DNA of 64,000 nucleotides, taken from contig CM053265.1 in assembly GCA_028583415.1 (NCBI GenBank), positions 39,617,196 to 39,681,195 on the forward strand, given 5' to 3'. Positions 23,635 through 34,652 of this stretch are shown here, piece by piece. Under the pieces are notes generated by a model. It had not been told where the DNA came from and ran no database searches. It was given only the letters and a program-made list of their open reading frames with translations. Position 1 is the first letter of the stretch, and every line of letters begins with the position of its first letter. A program made the position numbers and the translations under genes. Source of the DNA: Protea cynaroides. Its lineage: Eukaryota > Streptophyta > Magnoliopsida > Proteales > Proteaceae.

Positions 23635-25390
23635 AGTCTTTCAATAGTTCCAGCCATCTTCTTTGTCTCATATTCAACTCCTTCTGATTAAATAAATAAG
23701 TAAGACTTTTATGGTCGGACTTAATCTGAAACTTCTCTCCGTATAGGTAATGTCTCCATATCTTGACAGCATGTACTACTGCCGCTAACTCCAAATCATG
23801 AGTGGGATAATTTTTCTCATGTACCTTTAGCTGTCTTGAAGCATAAGCAATCACTTGCTCTCCTTACATAAGCACACATCCTAATCCCAATCCCGATGCA
23901 TCAGTGTATAAAGTAAATGTCTATCCTGGAACAGGAATGGTCAAAATCGGAGCCGATATCAATCTGGTCTTCAGTGTTTGGAAACTCTTCTCACATTTAT
24001 CGGTCTAGACAAACTTTTCACCTTTCTTAGTCAAACTGGTGAGAGGTACGACAATCCGAGAATAGTTTTCTACGAATCTCCGATAATAAATAGCTATACC
24101 CAGAAAACTTTTGATTTCCGAAACGCTCTTTGGTGCTTCCCACATTACAATAGCCTCGATCTTGCTGGGATCCACTTTGATTCCTTTAGCGGATACTACA
24201 TGGCCTAGGAAGGCGACTTCACTTAGCCAAAACTCACACTTTGAAAATTTGGCGTATAGTTTCTCTTTCCTTAAATGTTGTAGGGCTGTGTTTAGGCTCT
24301 TGATATGAGTTTCCTTGTCCTTGGAGTATACCAATATGTCATCAATAAATACTATAACCGATTTATCCAACATATCGTGGAAGACTCGGTTCATAAGTTC
24401 CATGAACGTTGCCGGTGCATTAGTTAATCCGAAAGACATAACCAAAAATTCATAATGTCCGTATCTGGTCCTGAATAAAGTCTTTGGAATATCACCTTCT
24501 TTAATCTTCAGCTGATGATAGCCTGATCGAAGATCGATCTTAGAAAATACTTTCGCTCATTGTAACTGATCGAACAAGTCATCGATCCGAGGTAGTGGAT
24601 ATCGATTCTTGATTGTCAGTTTATTCAACTCTCGATAGTCGATACATAATCGAACGCTACCATCCTTCTTCTATACGAACAACACCGGTGCCCCCCATGG
24701 AGATATACTGGGTCGAATATAACCCTTGTTCAGCAGTTCTTGTAATTGCACTTTTAATTCCTTCAGTTCAGTAGCAGCCATTCTATAAGGTGCCTTTGAT
24801 ACTGGTGCGGCTCCAGGTATCAGGTCTATTACAAACTCTATGGCACGGTCGGGTGGTAATCCGGGTAGTTCCTCCGGAAATACATCAGGGTAATCCCGCA
24901 CGACGTCAATGTCTTCCATTCGTGGTGCTTCCTTGGTTAGGTCGACCACTGATACTAGGTACCCGACTGCTCCCTTCTCAAGGCACTTCTTAGCCTTTAC
25001 TGCTGAAAGTATGAGCTTGCGTCTCCGGGGAAGTTTGGTTCCCGAGAAACTGAATTCTGCCCCTTCTTTGTCTTTGAATGTTAGCTTCTTCTCGGCGCAT
25101 AATAGATTTGCAGAATGCCGAGCTAACCAATCCATTCCTAAGATGACATCGAAGTCCGCCATCTCAAGTCGTATCAATGTTGCATCTAAAATCTGTTCCC
25201 CAATGAGAACTGGACATGATCCATAACCTTTTTCTAATTCCACTTCTAACCCCATCGGTGACCGTACAAGTAATTTGTAGTCTAATGTTTTGATGGGTAA
25301 TTTTGTCTTCTTTCCAAATGACACAGATATAAATGAATGAGTAGCTCCGGAATCGAAGAGTACTCTGGAGGGTACGCCATTTATAGGTAC
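23635..25390 (-). pseudogene. Element C pol, N-terminal half: protease, RT, RNase H
   Basis: Protease LFDSGATHSF near 25350 and VILGMDWLARHSANLLC. RT from about 24800, with intact SKIDLRSGYHQL and VFIDDILVYS. RNase H LYTDASGLGLG, HDLELAAVVHA and SDHKSLTYLF. Stops at about 24671 (after LFV), 24560, 24003 (Trp to stop), 23925 and 23865 break it. The nearest upstream protein, gag, ends in TAA and the protease frame is +1 to it. Confidence 0.92.
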
Positions 25391-25412
25391 AATACCTGTG
25401 ATTCATCTTTAC

Positions 25413-26708
25413 TTAGTCAACATGCTCATTCAATGTATTTATAACTTTAAGAGTTTTAGTCATACCTGTGACCACATCGGGTGATGTGGCCGCATCCTCG
25501 GATGTAACAGCATATACACGTCCCTGATGGAATTGTTTCTTGGGCTTAGGGCATTCCCTTGCCATATGTCCCGGCTGGTTGCAGTTAAAACACTTCGGGG
25601 CTTCAGAATTTGGCTTTGGCTGAGGTTGAGCTGTGGGGGTAGTCTTGGTTGCAGCATTAAAATTCTGAGGACGGAAGGGCTTATACGTCCTATTATTGCC
25701 TCCGTTGTAGGAGTTTTTGGCTGGCCTTTTGATGCCCTTGTTCTGAGTAAAATAACTCTCCTTCTGGCTCGATTCAATCACTCGAGCGATCTGGACAGTT
25801 TCATTATAAATTTTCTTCTCTAAGCCCCGAACATTTTCTCTGATGCTTCCTCTTAGTCCCGTGACAAACCTACAGGTTTTGGTTTCTTCTTGTTGCATAC
25901 TCAGTGGTGCGAAGAAAAACAGCTCTTCATAACGCTGTTGGTACGCATCAACTGACATCTGCCCCTGATAAAGACTCAGGAACTCCGTCTCCATCGAATC
26001 TCTAAAGCTTCATGGAAAATATTTCTCGAAGAATGCTTCTTTATATATAGCCCATGTCAGTAGGGCATGCTTGGTCAGTAAGTATGTCTTCGTGGATTTC
26101 CACCAATTATGTGCGTCGCCCTTGAGCATGAAGGTGGCACATAGCACTTTCTCTTCCTCTGTAATAGTCATCATGAGGAATTTTCTCTCCATCTCGTCTA
26201 TCCAGTGGGCTGGCCATAATGGATCAAACGGCTTGCCGTTGAATTATCTGGGTTTCATCTTCAAAAATATCTCCACTAGTCGGGAGTGGTCCAGCTGATT
26301 CTGGGGGTTTTCCCCGAACATATAGGGTGGATACTGGTGATTCCCTTAAGCTGCTTCTGGAGCCTGCACTGGAATCTATGCAGCTGGTTGCTGAGGTGTC
26401 TGAGGAGCTGGGTGGTTACCCACCGGTGCTGCACTGGCTTGTCCTGTGTGCATGGGTGCAGCCTGAGTGGCTTGAAACATTATTCCCATGGCAACCTGCA
26501 TCTGAGCCTGCGTGTGTTGCATCTGCTGCAGCTGCTGTGCCAGATTCATCACCACTGTTGCTAGCTCTAATGGTGGAGGTGGCAAATTTGTAGGGTTTAC
26601 CAGTTCTAGATTTCCCGGTACATGGTTATTCTCTTGACTAGTCTCCTCCACAGGTGGTGGTGGTGGGACTGTGTTTTGGGTCTGTCGGGTCACTCTACGT
26701 CCAGACAT
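25413..26708 (-). pseudogene. Element C gag
   Basis: Start MSGRRVTRQ at 26708. Pro/Gln-rich N-terminal third, then the gag core (WPAHWIDEMERKF, GDAHNWWKSTK, AFFEKYFP, YQQRYEELFFF, GLRGSIRENVRGLE), then a complete CCHC knuckle CFNCNQPGHMARECP and a basic tail. It ends HVD-TAA, as in element A. Stops near 26376, 26348, 26249 and 26010 inactivate it. The gene lies head-to-head with the antisense ORF, with about 500 bp between gag ATG and the antisense donor. Confidence 0.92.
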
Positions 26709-26844
26709 ATTTTCTTCTGAGATGGGTGGTGCCTTAAAATCATCAAAATCAGTGAGAAATCATTTATACTTCATGTAGGCATGCTAACCGATATAAAATT
26801 CAAAATCCTCAATTCATTCTGTGAAAAATACTGTCTTTTCTATG

Positions 26845-27070
26845 TAGGGTCGATGGTGAGGGTCGATGGTATGTCCGACCCTTGGTATCCGACCCTGGGA
26901 ATGACCTGTTCTTCCCGAGAGCTGAGGGTCGATGCGAGGGTCGATGGGTATCCGACCCTCAGTCCGACCCTCGATTTTCTATCAGATTCCCGAGAGCTAA
27001 GGGTCAATGGGAGGGTCGATCCGAGGGTCGATGGTGTCAGTCGAATTGTCCGACCCTCGGACCAAAAATC
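26845..27070. promoter_or_regulatory. GGGTCGA motif array between gag and antisense gene, element C
   Basis: Seven or more GGGTCGAT and TCCGACCCT-type units in both orientations. It sits upstream of the antisense gene's first exon end (27214) and upstream of gag. Same class as the two arrays in each LTR. Confidence 0.45.
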
Positions 27071-27214
27071 AGATTTTTAAGATCCGATTCTGGGTCATTC
27101 CTCACTATTCCTCCTCCATTTCGACTCGTCTCTACTCTCTGAGTTGCTACAGTGCCACTCTACTATTTTTGGTTGGTTTAACTCTGGGTTTCAACGTCCA
27201 CGTCATCCCTACAG

Positions 27215-27656
27215 GTATGTCTTCCCGTTTTTACCTGTTTTTAGGTTTTCTTTTCTAGGTTTCTGCCCGTTTAACTCATATTTTTCAAATTAAACTTTTT
27301 CCAACCGTAAAAATTCGATTTTTATTGGGGGCTTTTGTTATTGGTGTCTCGAGGAACGAAAGCCCTAAAAAAATTTTTAGTTTCATCGGTTGGTTATCGA
27401 GAAACTTGAAATTTTGTCTTTTTTCCCTAATTTGTCGACATTTTCGATTTTTCTTGAATTTCTTCAAATTGGACATCGTGAGTTAAAATTTCCTACTGCA
27501 TGTGGGTTGTAGGATATGTTTTAGCCTACGTAAGTTCTCATACCCACTTGTATGGTGAGAACTTGAGGTTTTCTGGTCAACTTACGTCACCATTAAATAA
27601 ATTTTGGATTTTTATCCTACTAACTCCTTGTTTCTTTTCTCTTTCTTATTTTGCAG
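27215..27656 (+). other. Predicted intron of the antisense gene, element C
   Basis: 442 bp. Donor CTACAG|GTATGT; branch-like TACTAAC near 27618; pyrimidine tract; acceptor TTTTGCAG|ATACT. These are the best-formed splice signals of the three copies. Confidence 0.65.
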
Positions 27657-27661
27657 ATACT

Positions 27662-28987
27662 ATGGCCCGTACCAAAAACCCAGAGTGCATGATCCGCTTT
27701 GCTTCCATTCGAATGAAGCTGAGGCACAGTATGCTAACTATGCCCGTAAGAAGGTTGAAGGGGGTCGCATGGTGAACTTGGCTGAGCTAGCCTTTTTCAA
27801 TGTAGAGGGAGCGTTTGGTGATATGGGTTGGCTCCCTGTCATCACATACGACGCGTGCACCTGTCCAGACTTGGTATGCTAGTTCTATTGTAATCTCCAG
27901 GTGGTGGGAATTACAATGATGTTGAGGAGGATCAGGAGTTGCGCATCACCAGTTACGTCAAAGGGGTGCACATTTCCTTTGATTATCGACAGCTGGCCGA
28001 TCTGTTGGGCATTCCCTATGATGTCCCCATGGTGTACTGTGCGCCGGGAGAGACAAAGTTTGTTGAGATGGAGATGAGGGCAGAGATCGACAACCAGTTG
28101 CTCCGTCCTGATCGATGGCAGATGGGAGCTTGTTACTTGCGTCCAGCTCCACGGGTCTTCTGCAAGATTATGCAACATAATCTGATCCCACAGAGTGGGC
28201 ACTATGAGAGGGTCTCTCAGCTGACACAGTTCTTGATCTACAGTATATGCACTTGACATCCGGTCTGCCTACCTTACATCATCATGCGGACGATGATTAG
28301 TGCTACATTGTCCGGTCATAGGGGAAATCTACCCTATGGACGCATGATTACAGTGCTACTGACCCGTCTGGGGGTGGATCTGGTAGATGAGAAGATCCAG
28401 GAGAAGACCTTCTCGTCGGCTCTAGATTGGGAGGCTATCTGCAAGATGGGGCTGCGAGATGCTGAGGTTAGTGATGAGGAGAGGAACGCGATGGTGCGCC
28501 CTCACACTCGGGTCAAGATGGCTGATGCTGAGGCTACTGCTGCTGCTGCTAGAGCTCGTGGGGATCCAGTCGACGATGACGATCGTATGTATATGGACAT
28601 CGACTCGATACCACCGCCATCACCCACACATGCGGCTGGAGTTGGTATATCTTTTGTGGCGGCTCCTGCACCTGAGGCTGGTCCTTCCCATTCGGCTGAT
28701 CCTTCACTTCCACCTTCAGCCAAGATGGAGATGCTGCAAGAGATCAGAGATGCTCAGCGCAGATCTGATCTGAGGATGGATGAGCTGTGTTGGCTGCTCA
28801 GCACGCATCAGGCGTACGGATGGGGGAGCTCCTAGAGGTGCAGCGTGCGACTGATGAGAGGATAGCCGGTCTCACAGCTAGTCTCCAGATGACCCAGACC
28901 CAGGTGGCCTGGTTGACTAGGGTCTATGCTGAGGACTATGACAGAGATCGTGAGGCCCCGCCTCCTCCTTCGCCTCCAGCTTCTTGA
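27662..28987 (+). pseudogene. Antisense leader ORF, element C copy
   Basis: The ATG at 27662 follows the acceptor by five bases, in good context (ACTATGGCC). After about ten residues a frameshift occurs, then KKVEGGRMVNLAELAFFNV, FGDMGWLPVI, a stop near 27880 and another shift near 27910. The block SYVKGVHISFDYRQLADLL to about 28256 is intact, then a stop. It continues with IIMRTMISATLSGHRGNLP, a DDDR/SPTH-rich linker and the coiled coil. It ends SPPAS-TGA at 28985-28987. No catalytic motif recognised; the N-terminal 300 residues resemble the plant transposon-protein domain PF20167 in motif order. Confidence 0.78.
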
Positions 28988-29252
28988 TTGTACTTTATTT
29001 TTCTTGTACTATAGAGTAACTGTCCGGGTTGTGGACTGTACTATGTTTTCGTTATATATATATATGTTTTGTTTCGCTCTCATTGTTATGTACACTTGTT
29101 TCCCTTTTTAATAGATGCATTAATCTCTTTTAGATTTTGTCTCAAACATCACTGGTGCTTACAATGTGTTAATATTGCTGTTTTTATTTTTATCCTATCT
29201 CAGTTCACAATTGTGTTGAATGTATGCTAGTTCAGCGGACAAGGCCTGAGAT
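28988..29252 (-). other. Leader of element C between primer site and antisense ORF
   Basis: Non-coding. Contains a short TATATATA run near 29056. No further structure noted. Confidence 0.6.
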
Positions 29253-29264
29253 GCTCTGATACCA
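29253..29264 (-). other. Primer binding site, element C
   Basis: Minus strand TGGTATCAGAGC, a perfect 12-nt complement of the initiator tRNA-Met 3' end, three bases (ACT) after the LTR end. Confidence 0.93.
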
Positions 29265-29267
29265 AGT

Positions 29268-31566
29268 TGTCACACCCCAATTTTGGTCTAACCAGAATGG
29301 TGTGATGAACCGTTAATAAACCAACGGTTCAACCAGGATCTCAAATAGACTATCCCCGCGTTAACTGAACCTCCATACATCCATGTCATAATCAGAGTAA
29401 ATACACAATAGCGGAAGTCCTATAATAAAATGAACTGAGAAACTAAATGATATTAATAATTTAATAGCAAATTATTCTATATTCAACTCAGACATAAATA
29501 TTAAATATCAAATAGATGTCTAAATAAAATCTAATTAAAGAAACCTATAAAATATCTAATCAAATACACACGAGTTGCACTCGCAAGAGGAGTCGTGTGT
29601 ATCCACTTTAGCTTCAACTTCCATAGCTGCCACGTTCCCATACGTAGACGCATTCATGTAGTCTTCGACGGTATAACCTGCATCATCAACTAAAAATATT
29701 CGACGTCGAGGGGTGAGCACACAACACGGCTCAGTGAGTAGCCAAAACAATGCAACAATACATATGCATGCAAAAAGTCAATTTATATCTTTGGTCCGGT
29801 TTAAAGTTTGCAATATGCCATGGAAAGGTTGAGGTAGCCAAAGGTCGCGTTTATTGACTCCACCTCTATACACGAGTGTGTGACATTACCCGAAGATCAC
29901 GTTTATCGTCAACTCACATGCACCCAATCATGAACATTATATAACAAAGGTTACGTTTATTGCCATATAGTGTCATACCAACACGTAAGCCCCTATTGGC
30001 AAGTGCTGCAAACTGGGCTCACAACTAACCAATCCTAATGCCAAACAGTGTATCCAAGGCCTCACCCCAGCATCCCTCAGAATCCCCATAGAGATAGAGC
30101 TAAGGCCCCCCAGTAGAGTCAGAGACTACAAGGACCGAGACCACCTCCCCTGATACTCTACGACATAATAGTTCTGCTAAAGTAATGGCGATACGACGAT
30201 GCTAATGCACAAGACTTGAGTTAGAGATAGAGCTAAAGTGCTGAGACCCGCCAAAGATTAACGTTTATTGACGTTCTCATCACACCTCCCCTGATACTCG
30301 CTTGCATCAAGCACATCAACCACACACATACAAGCACATGCCTATTCCTATCATCATCATCATCATCATGTTATAAACAATACAATAAATATGCATGAGC
30401 AAGTAATAGAAATATTGGATGGCATGTTGTATGCACATTACAAACATATTCGCATAGAATCAATCATAGCATAGGACTAAAGAAATAGAAAACAGTTTAT
30501 TATTAACCGATTTAGTTTGGAGTTAAGGTTCCTCACCTTCGCTTGCTATAAGATACTTTTCCAAACTTTAAATTCACCTTTACAAGGTTATTATATTGCT
30601 AGAACACCTAACAAAATCGATAGAATTTAATTAGAATTTATTCAGAATTCAAAACCATTCTGTCAACTGAGGGTCGATGCTAGGGTCGATGGGTCTATCG
30701 ACCCTCCCTTCTTTCTAGACATCCCGAATGCCGAGGGTCGATGGTCAGAAACACCTAGGGTCAGATTGTCATTGACCCTGGGTGCGACCCTCGGTGCATT
30801 CTGGTCCAATTTCCACTTTTTAATCCATTCTTCGTGTTTGGGGTCCTATGGTTTGTTCCCACATTCCATTAAACATTCATTCCATGGTTTGAAACCATAA
30901 ATCATCCTCCTAGATGGCTTTCATGCATTCTCCTAGGGTTTTACATGAAAACCTAACCATGGATGGATGGTTTGGGTTTCTCCGAGATCGCTCTCTCTCC
31001 AATAACTATCCTAATGTCTGTAGAAACTCATGGAATTAGTATCCATACCTAAGAAGATTAATCTTTCTCTGTAACTCTTCTCCTTTTTCTTAGGTTTTCT
31101 TCCTTGCCTCTCTTCTTCCTCTTTTCCTTCTCCTCTCTTTCTCTCAATTCAATTAGGGTTGTGAAAGGAGTGAAAGTGGCTTAGGGACGTCCTTTAAATA
31201 GAGTAGGAACATCCTAAATAAGTCCCTCTGAGATTTGGAAAGAATCCCAATTGAAAAATATAGAAATTTCTTAATTTCTATATTCAGCAGAATCCGAGGG
31301 TCGATGAGAGGGTCGATGATCCCGTCGACCCTAGGGTCTTAAGCTGTTCGACCCTCCCTCCAAAACAGAGGGTCTGACTTTCTGTTTTGGGAGGTCCGAC
31401 CCTGCTTAGCTGGGTATGTGACCCTTCCCATATTTTAAGAATTTTTGGGTCGATTTGATACCTGGGATCTCGATCTCCTTCACGCCCTTGGTCCATTTGA
31501 CTCGACCATGATGGGTAAACCTGGTTCAAGGTGGTAAGACCGGGTTAGATTGACACGAGTCTTACA
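29268..31566 (-). repeat. LTR2 (inner 5' LTR) of element C
   Basis: 2299 bp, complete, next to a perfect primer site. TATTTAAAG-type box (minus) at 31192-31200; candidate donor TAG|GTATGG at 31048-31049. Arrays at about 30660-30800 and 31290-31450. Confidence 0.95.
29556..29677 (-). CDS. U5 micro-ORF exon, LTR2 of C
   Basis: 122 nt ending in TAG, product core DYMNASTYGNVAAMEVEAKV and tail CECNSCVFD. Confidence 0.42.
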
Positions 31567-31579
31567 ACTGATACCAAGT
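31567..31579 (-). other. 13-bp PBS/PPT junction between two tandem LTRs
   Basis: Minus strand ACTTGGTATCAGT between the end of LTR1 and the start of LTR2. The first ten bases are the normal LTR-to-PBS sequence (ACTTGGTATC). The last three (AGT) are what normally stands between the polypurine tract and the LTR in this element (GGGGGGAGT). The two share AG, so it reads as loss of a whole internal region with 2-bp microhomology. Confidence 0.75.
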
Positions 31580-32737
31580 TGTCACACCCTAATTTTGGTC
31601 TAACCAGAATGGTGTGATGAACCACTAATAAACCAATGGTTCAACCAGGATCTCATATAGGCTATCCCCGCGTTAACTGAACCTCCATACATCAATGTCA
31701 TAATCAGAGTAAATACACAATAGCGGAAGTCTTATAATAAAATGAACTGAGAAACTAAATGATATTAATAATTTAATAGCAAATATTCTGTATTTAACTG
31801 AGACATAAATATTAAATATCAAATACATGTCTGAATAAAATCCAATTAAAGAAACCTATAAAATATCTAATCAAATACACACGAGTTGCACTCGCAAGAG
31901 GAGTCCTGTGTATCCACTTCAGCTTCAACTTCCATAGCTGCCACGTTTCCATACACAGATGCATTCATGTAGTCTTCGACGGTATAACCTGCATCATCAA
32001 CTAAAAATATTCGACATCGAGGGGTGAGCACACAACACGGCTCAGTGAGTAGCCAAAACAATGCAACAATACATATGCATGAAAAAAGTCAATTTATAAA
32101 TTTGGTCCGGTTTAAAGTTTGCAGTATGCTATAGAAAGGTTAAGGTAGCCAAAGGTCGCGTTTATTGACTCCGCCTCTATACACGAGTGTGTGACGTTAC
32201 CCGAAGATCACGTTTATCGTCAACTCACATGCACCCAATCGTGAACATTATATAACAAAGGTTACGTTTATTGCCATATAGTGCCATACCAACACGTAAG
32301 CCCCTATTGGCAAGGGCTGCAAACTGGGCTCGCAACTAACCAATCCTAATGCCAAACAGTGTATCCAAGGCCTCACCCCAGCATCCCTCAGAATGCCCAT
32401 AGAGATAGAGCTAAGGCCCCCCGGTAGAGTCAGAGACTACAAGGACCGAGACCACCTCCCCTGATACTCTACGACATAATAGTTCTGCTAAAGTAATGGC
32501 GATACGACGATGCTAATGCACAAGACTTGAGTTAGAGATAGAGCTAAAGTGCTGAGACCCGCCAAAGATTAACGTTTATTGACGTTCTCATCACACCTCC
32601 CCTGATACTCGCTCGCATCAAGCACATCAACCACACACATACAAGCACATGCCTATTCCTATCATCATCATCATCATCATGTTATAAACAAAACAGTAAA
32701 TATGCATGAACAAGTAATAGAAATATTGGATGGCATG
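31580..32737 (-). repeat. LTR1 (outer 5' LTR) of element C, U5 half
   Basis: Begins TGTCACACCC and is cut at 32737 by element B, whose GCATG duplication occupies 32733-32737. The other half is 50276-51427; together they make about 2310 bp, the normal family length. Confidence 0.93.
31867..31988 (-). CDS. U5 micro-ORF exon, LTR1 of C
   Basis: 122 nt ending in TAG, product core DYMNASVYGNVAAMEVEAEV, tail CECNSCVFD. Confidence 0.42.
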
Positions 32738-34633
32738 TGTGAGGACAATGGATTTTCAATATGATCCTCCATGAAATCAAAATTAGGCTCTCGCCTTGGT
32801 TACTTTTATCCATCCACGCCAATGGACGGAGTAAAATATGGATTCGCCACCTAGATAAGGTCTAGGACCTATAAATGGTCTCTCACTTGGAGAGACACTA
32901 TGACTCATGCTCAATGGATTGGCTTCTTGTCTTACTAGAGAAGGGTAAGTGTCAAGTTACGAGTTGGGAAGGTGTTAGGCACCCAACTCGCCCGGTCAAT
33001 GGATCGGTCTCCTTCTGTCCTATCCTTTCCTGCATTGTTAAAACTTATGTATGTTCAGGTCGTTCAATTTAGCCTAACTAGGCAAATGGGGAACCCTAGA
33101 CCAAGTTTCTAAGTTGTTCTAACTTAGGGTGCCGCCACATAGACTTGAAAAAATAAAATACAAGTCAACAGTTAATAAATGGATCAATGAACAAATGAAT
33201 GGATAAAGAAAATGAAATAATCATGAATAAACAAATAATGAAATAAAAGAATGAATAACACAGAAAATACAACAGATAATGGATGACCGAGCTCGAGATC
33301 AAGCCGCCTACGTATCCCTGTGCGGCAGGAATCAGGCCAAACGTAGTTCATGCAGGATTGTGGTTGTGGTTGTGGTTGTGTGTGAGGTGCTCCCTTGGCA
33401 AAAGAAGCACGTGTGACCGTGCGCGAAGGGTGAACTACTCAGAGTTCTCCACTTCCCGCTGCCTACGTATCTCTTTAGAGAATCAGGTCAAACGTAGTTC
33501 CCAACAGTTGACGGGCTGTTGGACCCCATAAGGCGTTACTGAAGAGGTGCTCCGACTTCAGAGGTACTCAGACCTCAGCTCCCTGCGCTCGGCAAGGCAT
33601 CACTCAAGAGGTACTCGGACCTCGACTCCTCGCACTCGGCAAGGCATCACTCAAGAGGTACTCGTACCTCGACTCCTTGCACTCGGCAAGGCAAACTCAA
33701 GAGGTATGAGTACCTCTTGAGTGATGCCTTGCCGAGTGCGAGAAGTCGAGGTCCGAGTACCTCTTGAGTGATGCCTTGCCGAGCGCAGGGAGCTGAGGTC
33801 TGAGTACCTCTGAGGTCGGAGCACCTCTTCAGTAACGCCTTATGGGGTCCAACAGCCCGTCAACTGTTGGGAACTACGTTTGACCTGATTCTCTAAAGAG
33901 ATACGTAGGCAGCTGGAAGTGGAGAACTCTGAGTAGTTCACCCTTCGCGCACGGTCACACGTGCTTCCTTTGCCAAGGGAGCACCTCACACACAACCATA
34001 ACCACAACCACAATCCTGCATGAACTACGTTTGGCCTGATTCCTGCCGCACAGGGATACGTAGGCGGCTTGATCTCGAGCTCGGTCATCCATTATCTGTT
34101 GTATTTTCTGTGTTATTCATTCTTTTATTTCATTATTTGTTTATTCATGATTATTTCATTTTCTTATCCATTCATTTGTTCATTGATCCATTTATTATCT
34201 GTTGACTTGTATTTTATTTTTTCAAGTCTATGTGGCGGCGCCCTAAGTTATAACAACTTAGAAACTTGGTCTAGGGTTCCCCATTTTCCTAGTTAGGCTA
34301 AATTGAACGACCTGAACATACGTAAGTTTTAAGAATGTAGGAAAGGATAGGACAGAAGGACACCGGTACATTGACCGGGCAAGTTGGGTGCCTAACACCT
34401 TCCCAACTCGTAACTTGACACTCACCCTTCTCTGGTAAGACTAGAAGCCAATCCATTGAGCATGAGTCATAGTGTCTCTCCAAGTGAGAGACCATTTATA
34501 GGTCCTAGACCTTATCTAGGTGGCGACTCCATATTTTACTCCGTCCATTGGCGTGGATGGATAAAAGTAACCAAGGCGAGAGCCTAATTTTGATTTCGTG
34601 GAGGATCATATTGAAAATCCATTTGTCCTCACA
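32738..34633 (+). repeat. Palindromic 5' LTR of element B: two inverted 926-bp U5 arms
   Basis: The left arm 32738-33663 is the reverse complement of the right arm 33708-34633, with a 44-bp spacer. The left arm encodes the same peptide on plus (33283-33531, 32875-33072) that the right arm encodes on minus (33840-34088, 34298-34495), which confirms the pairing. Only the right arm is homologous in the right place to the 3' LTR (about 49310-50270). The first 2.8 kb of a normal 5' LTR (promoter included) is absent. The centre lies in a 46-bp tandem repeat and contains ACTCAAGAGGTA-tgag-TACCTCTTGAGT, a 12-bp snap-back stem. Confidence 0.93.
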
Positions 34634-34634
34634 G

Positions 34635-34652
34635 TGGCGACTCCGCTGGGGA
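34635..34652 (+). other. Primer binding site of element B
   Basis: TGGCGACTCCGCTGGGGA, one base after the LTR end. This class of site is used by Tat/Ogre elements and has been reported as matching a tRNA-Arg. The tRNA assignment is from memory. Confidence 0.8.

Noticed and set aside
26286..26593. Plus-strand ORFs over gag of element C
   Set aside because: Shadows of the Pro/Gln-rich gag N-terminus on the other strand; no conservation in element A.
31567..31579. LTR2 of element C as a later solo insertion into the primer site
   Set aside because: A simple insertion would duplicate five bases of the primer site. Instead the linker repeats ten bases of it plus the polypurine-side AGT, which fits deletion between PBS and PPT better.
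33283..33531. 82-residue ORFs in both palindrome arms as genes
   Set aside because: They are the same LTR sequence read on opposite strands, have no counterpart with constraint in the 3' LTR (the region is frameshifted there), and contain a low-complexity LWLWLW stretch.
32738..34633. Palindrome as an assembly or read-hairpin artefact
   Set aside because: The two arms differ at several sites (for example the encoded peptides differ at 7 of 65 positions in the outer part) and the outer border coincides exactly with a perfect target duplication. An artefact would give near-identical arms and no such border. It still deserves a read-level check.
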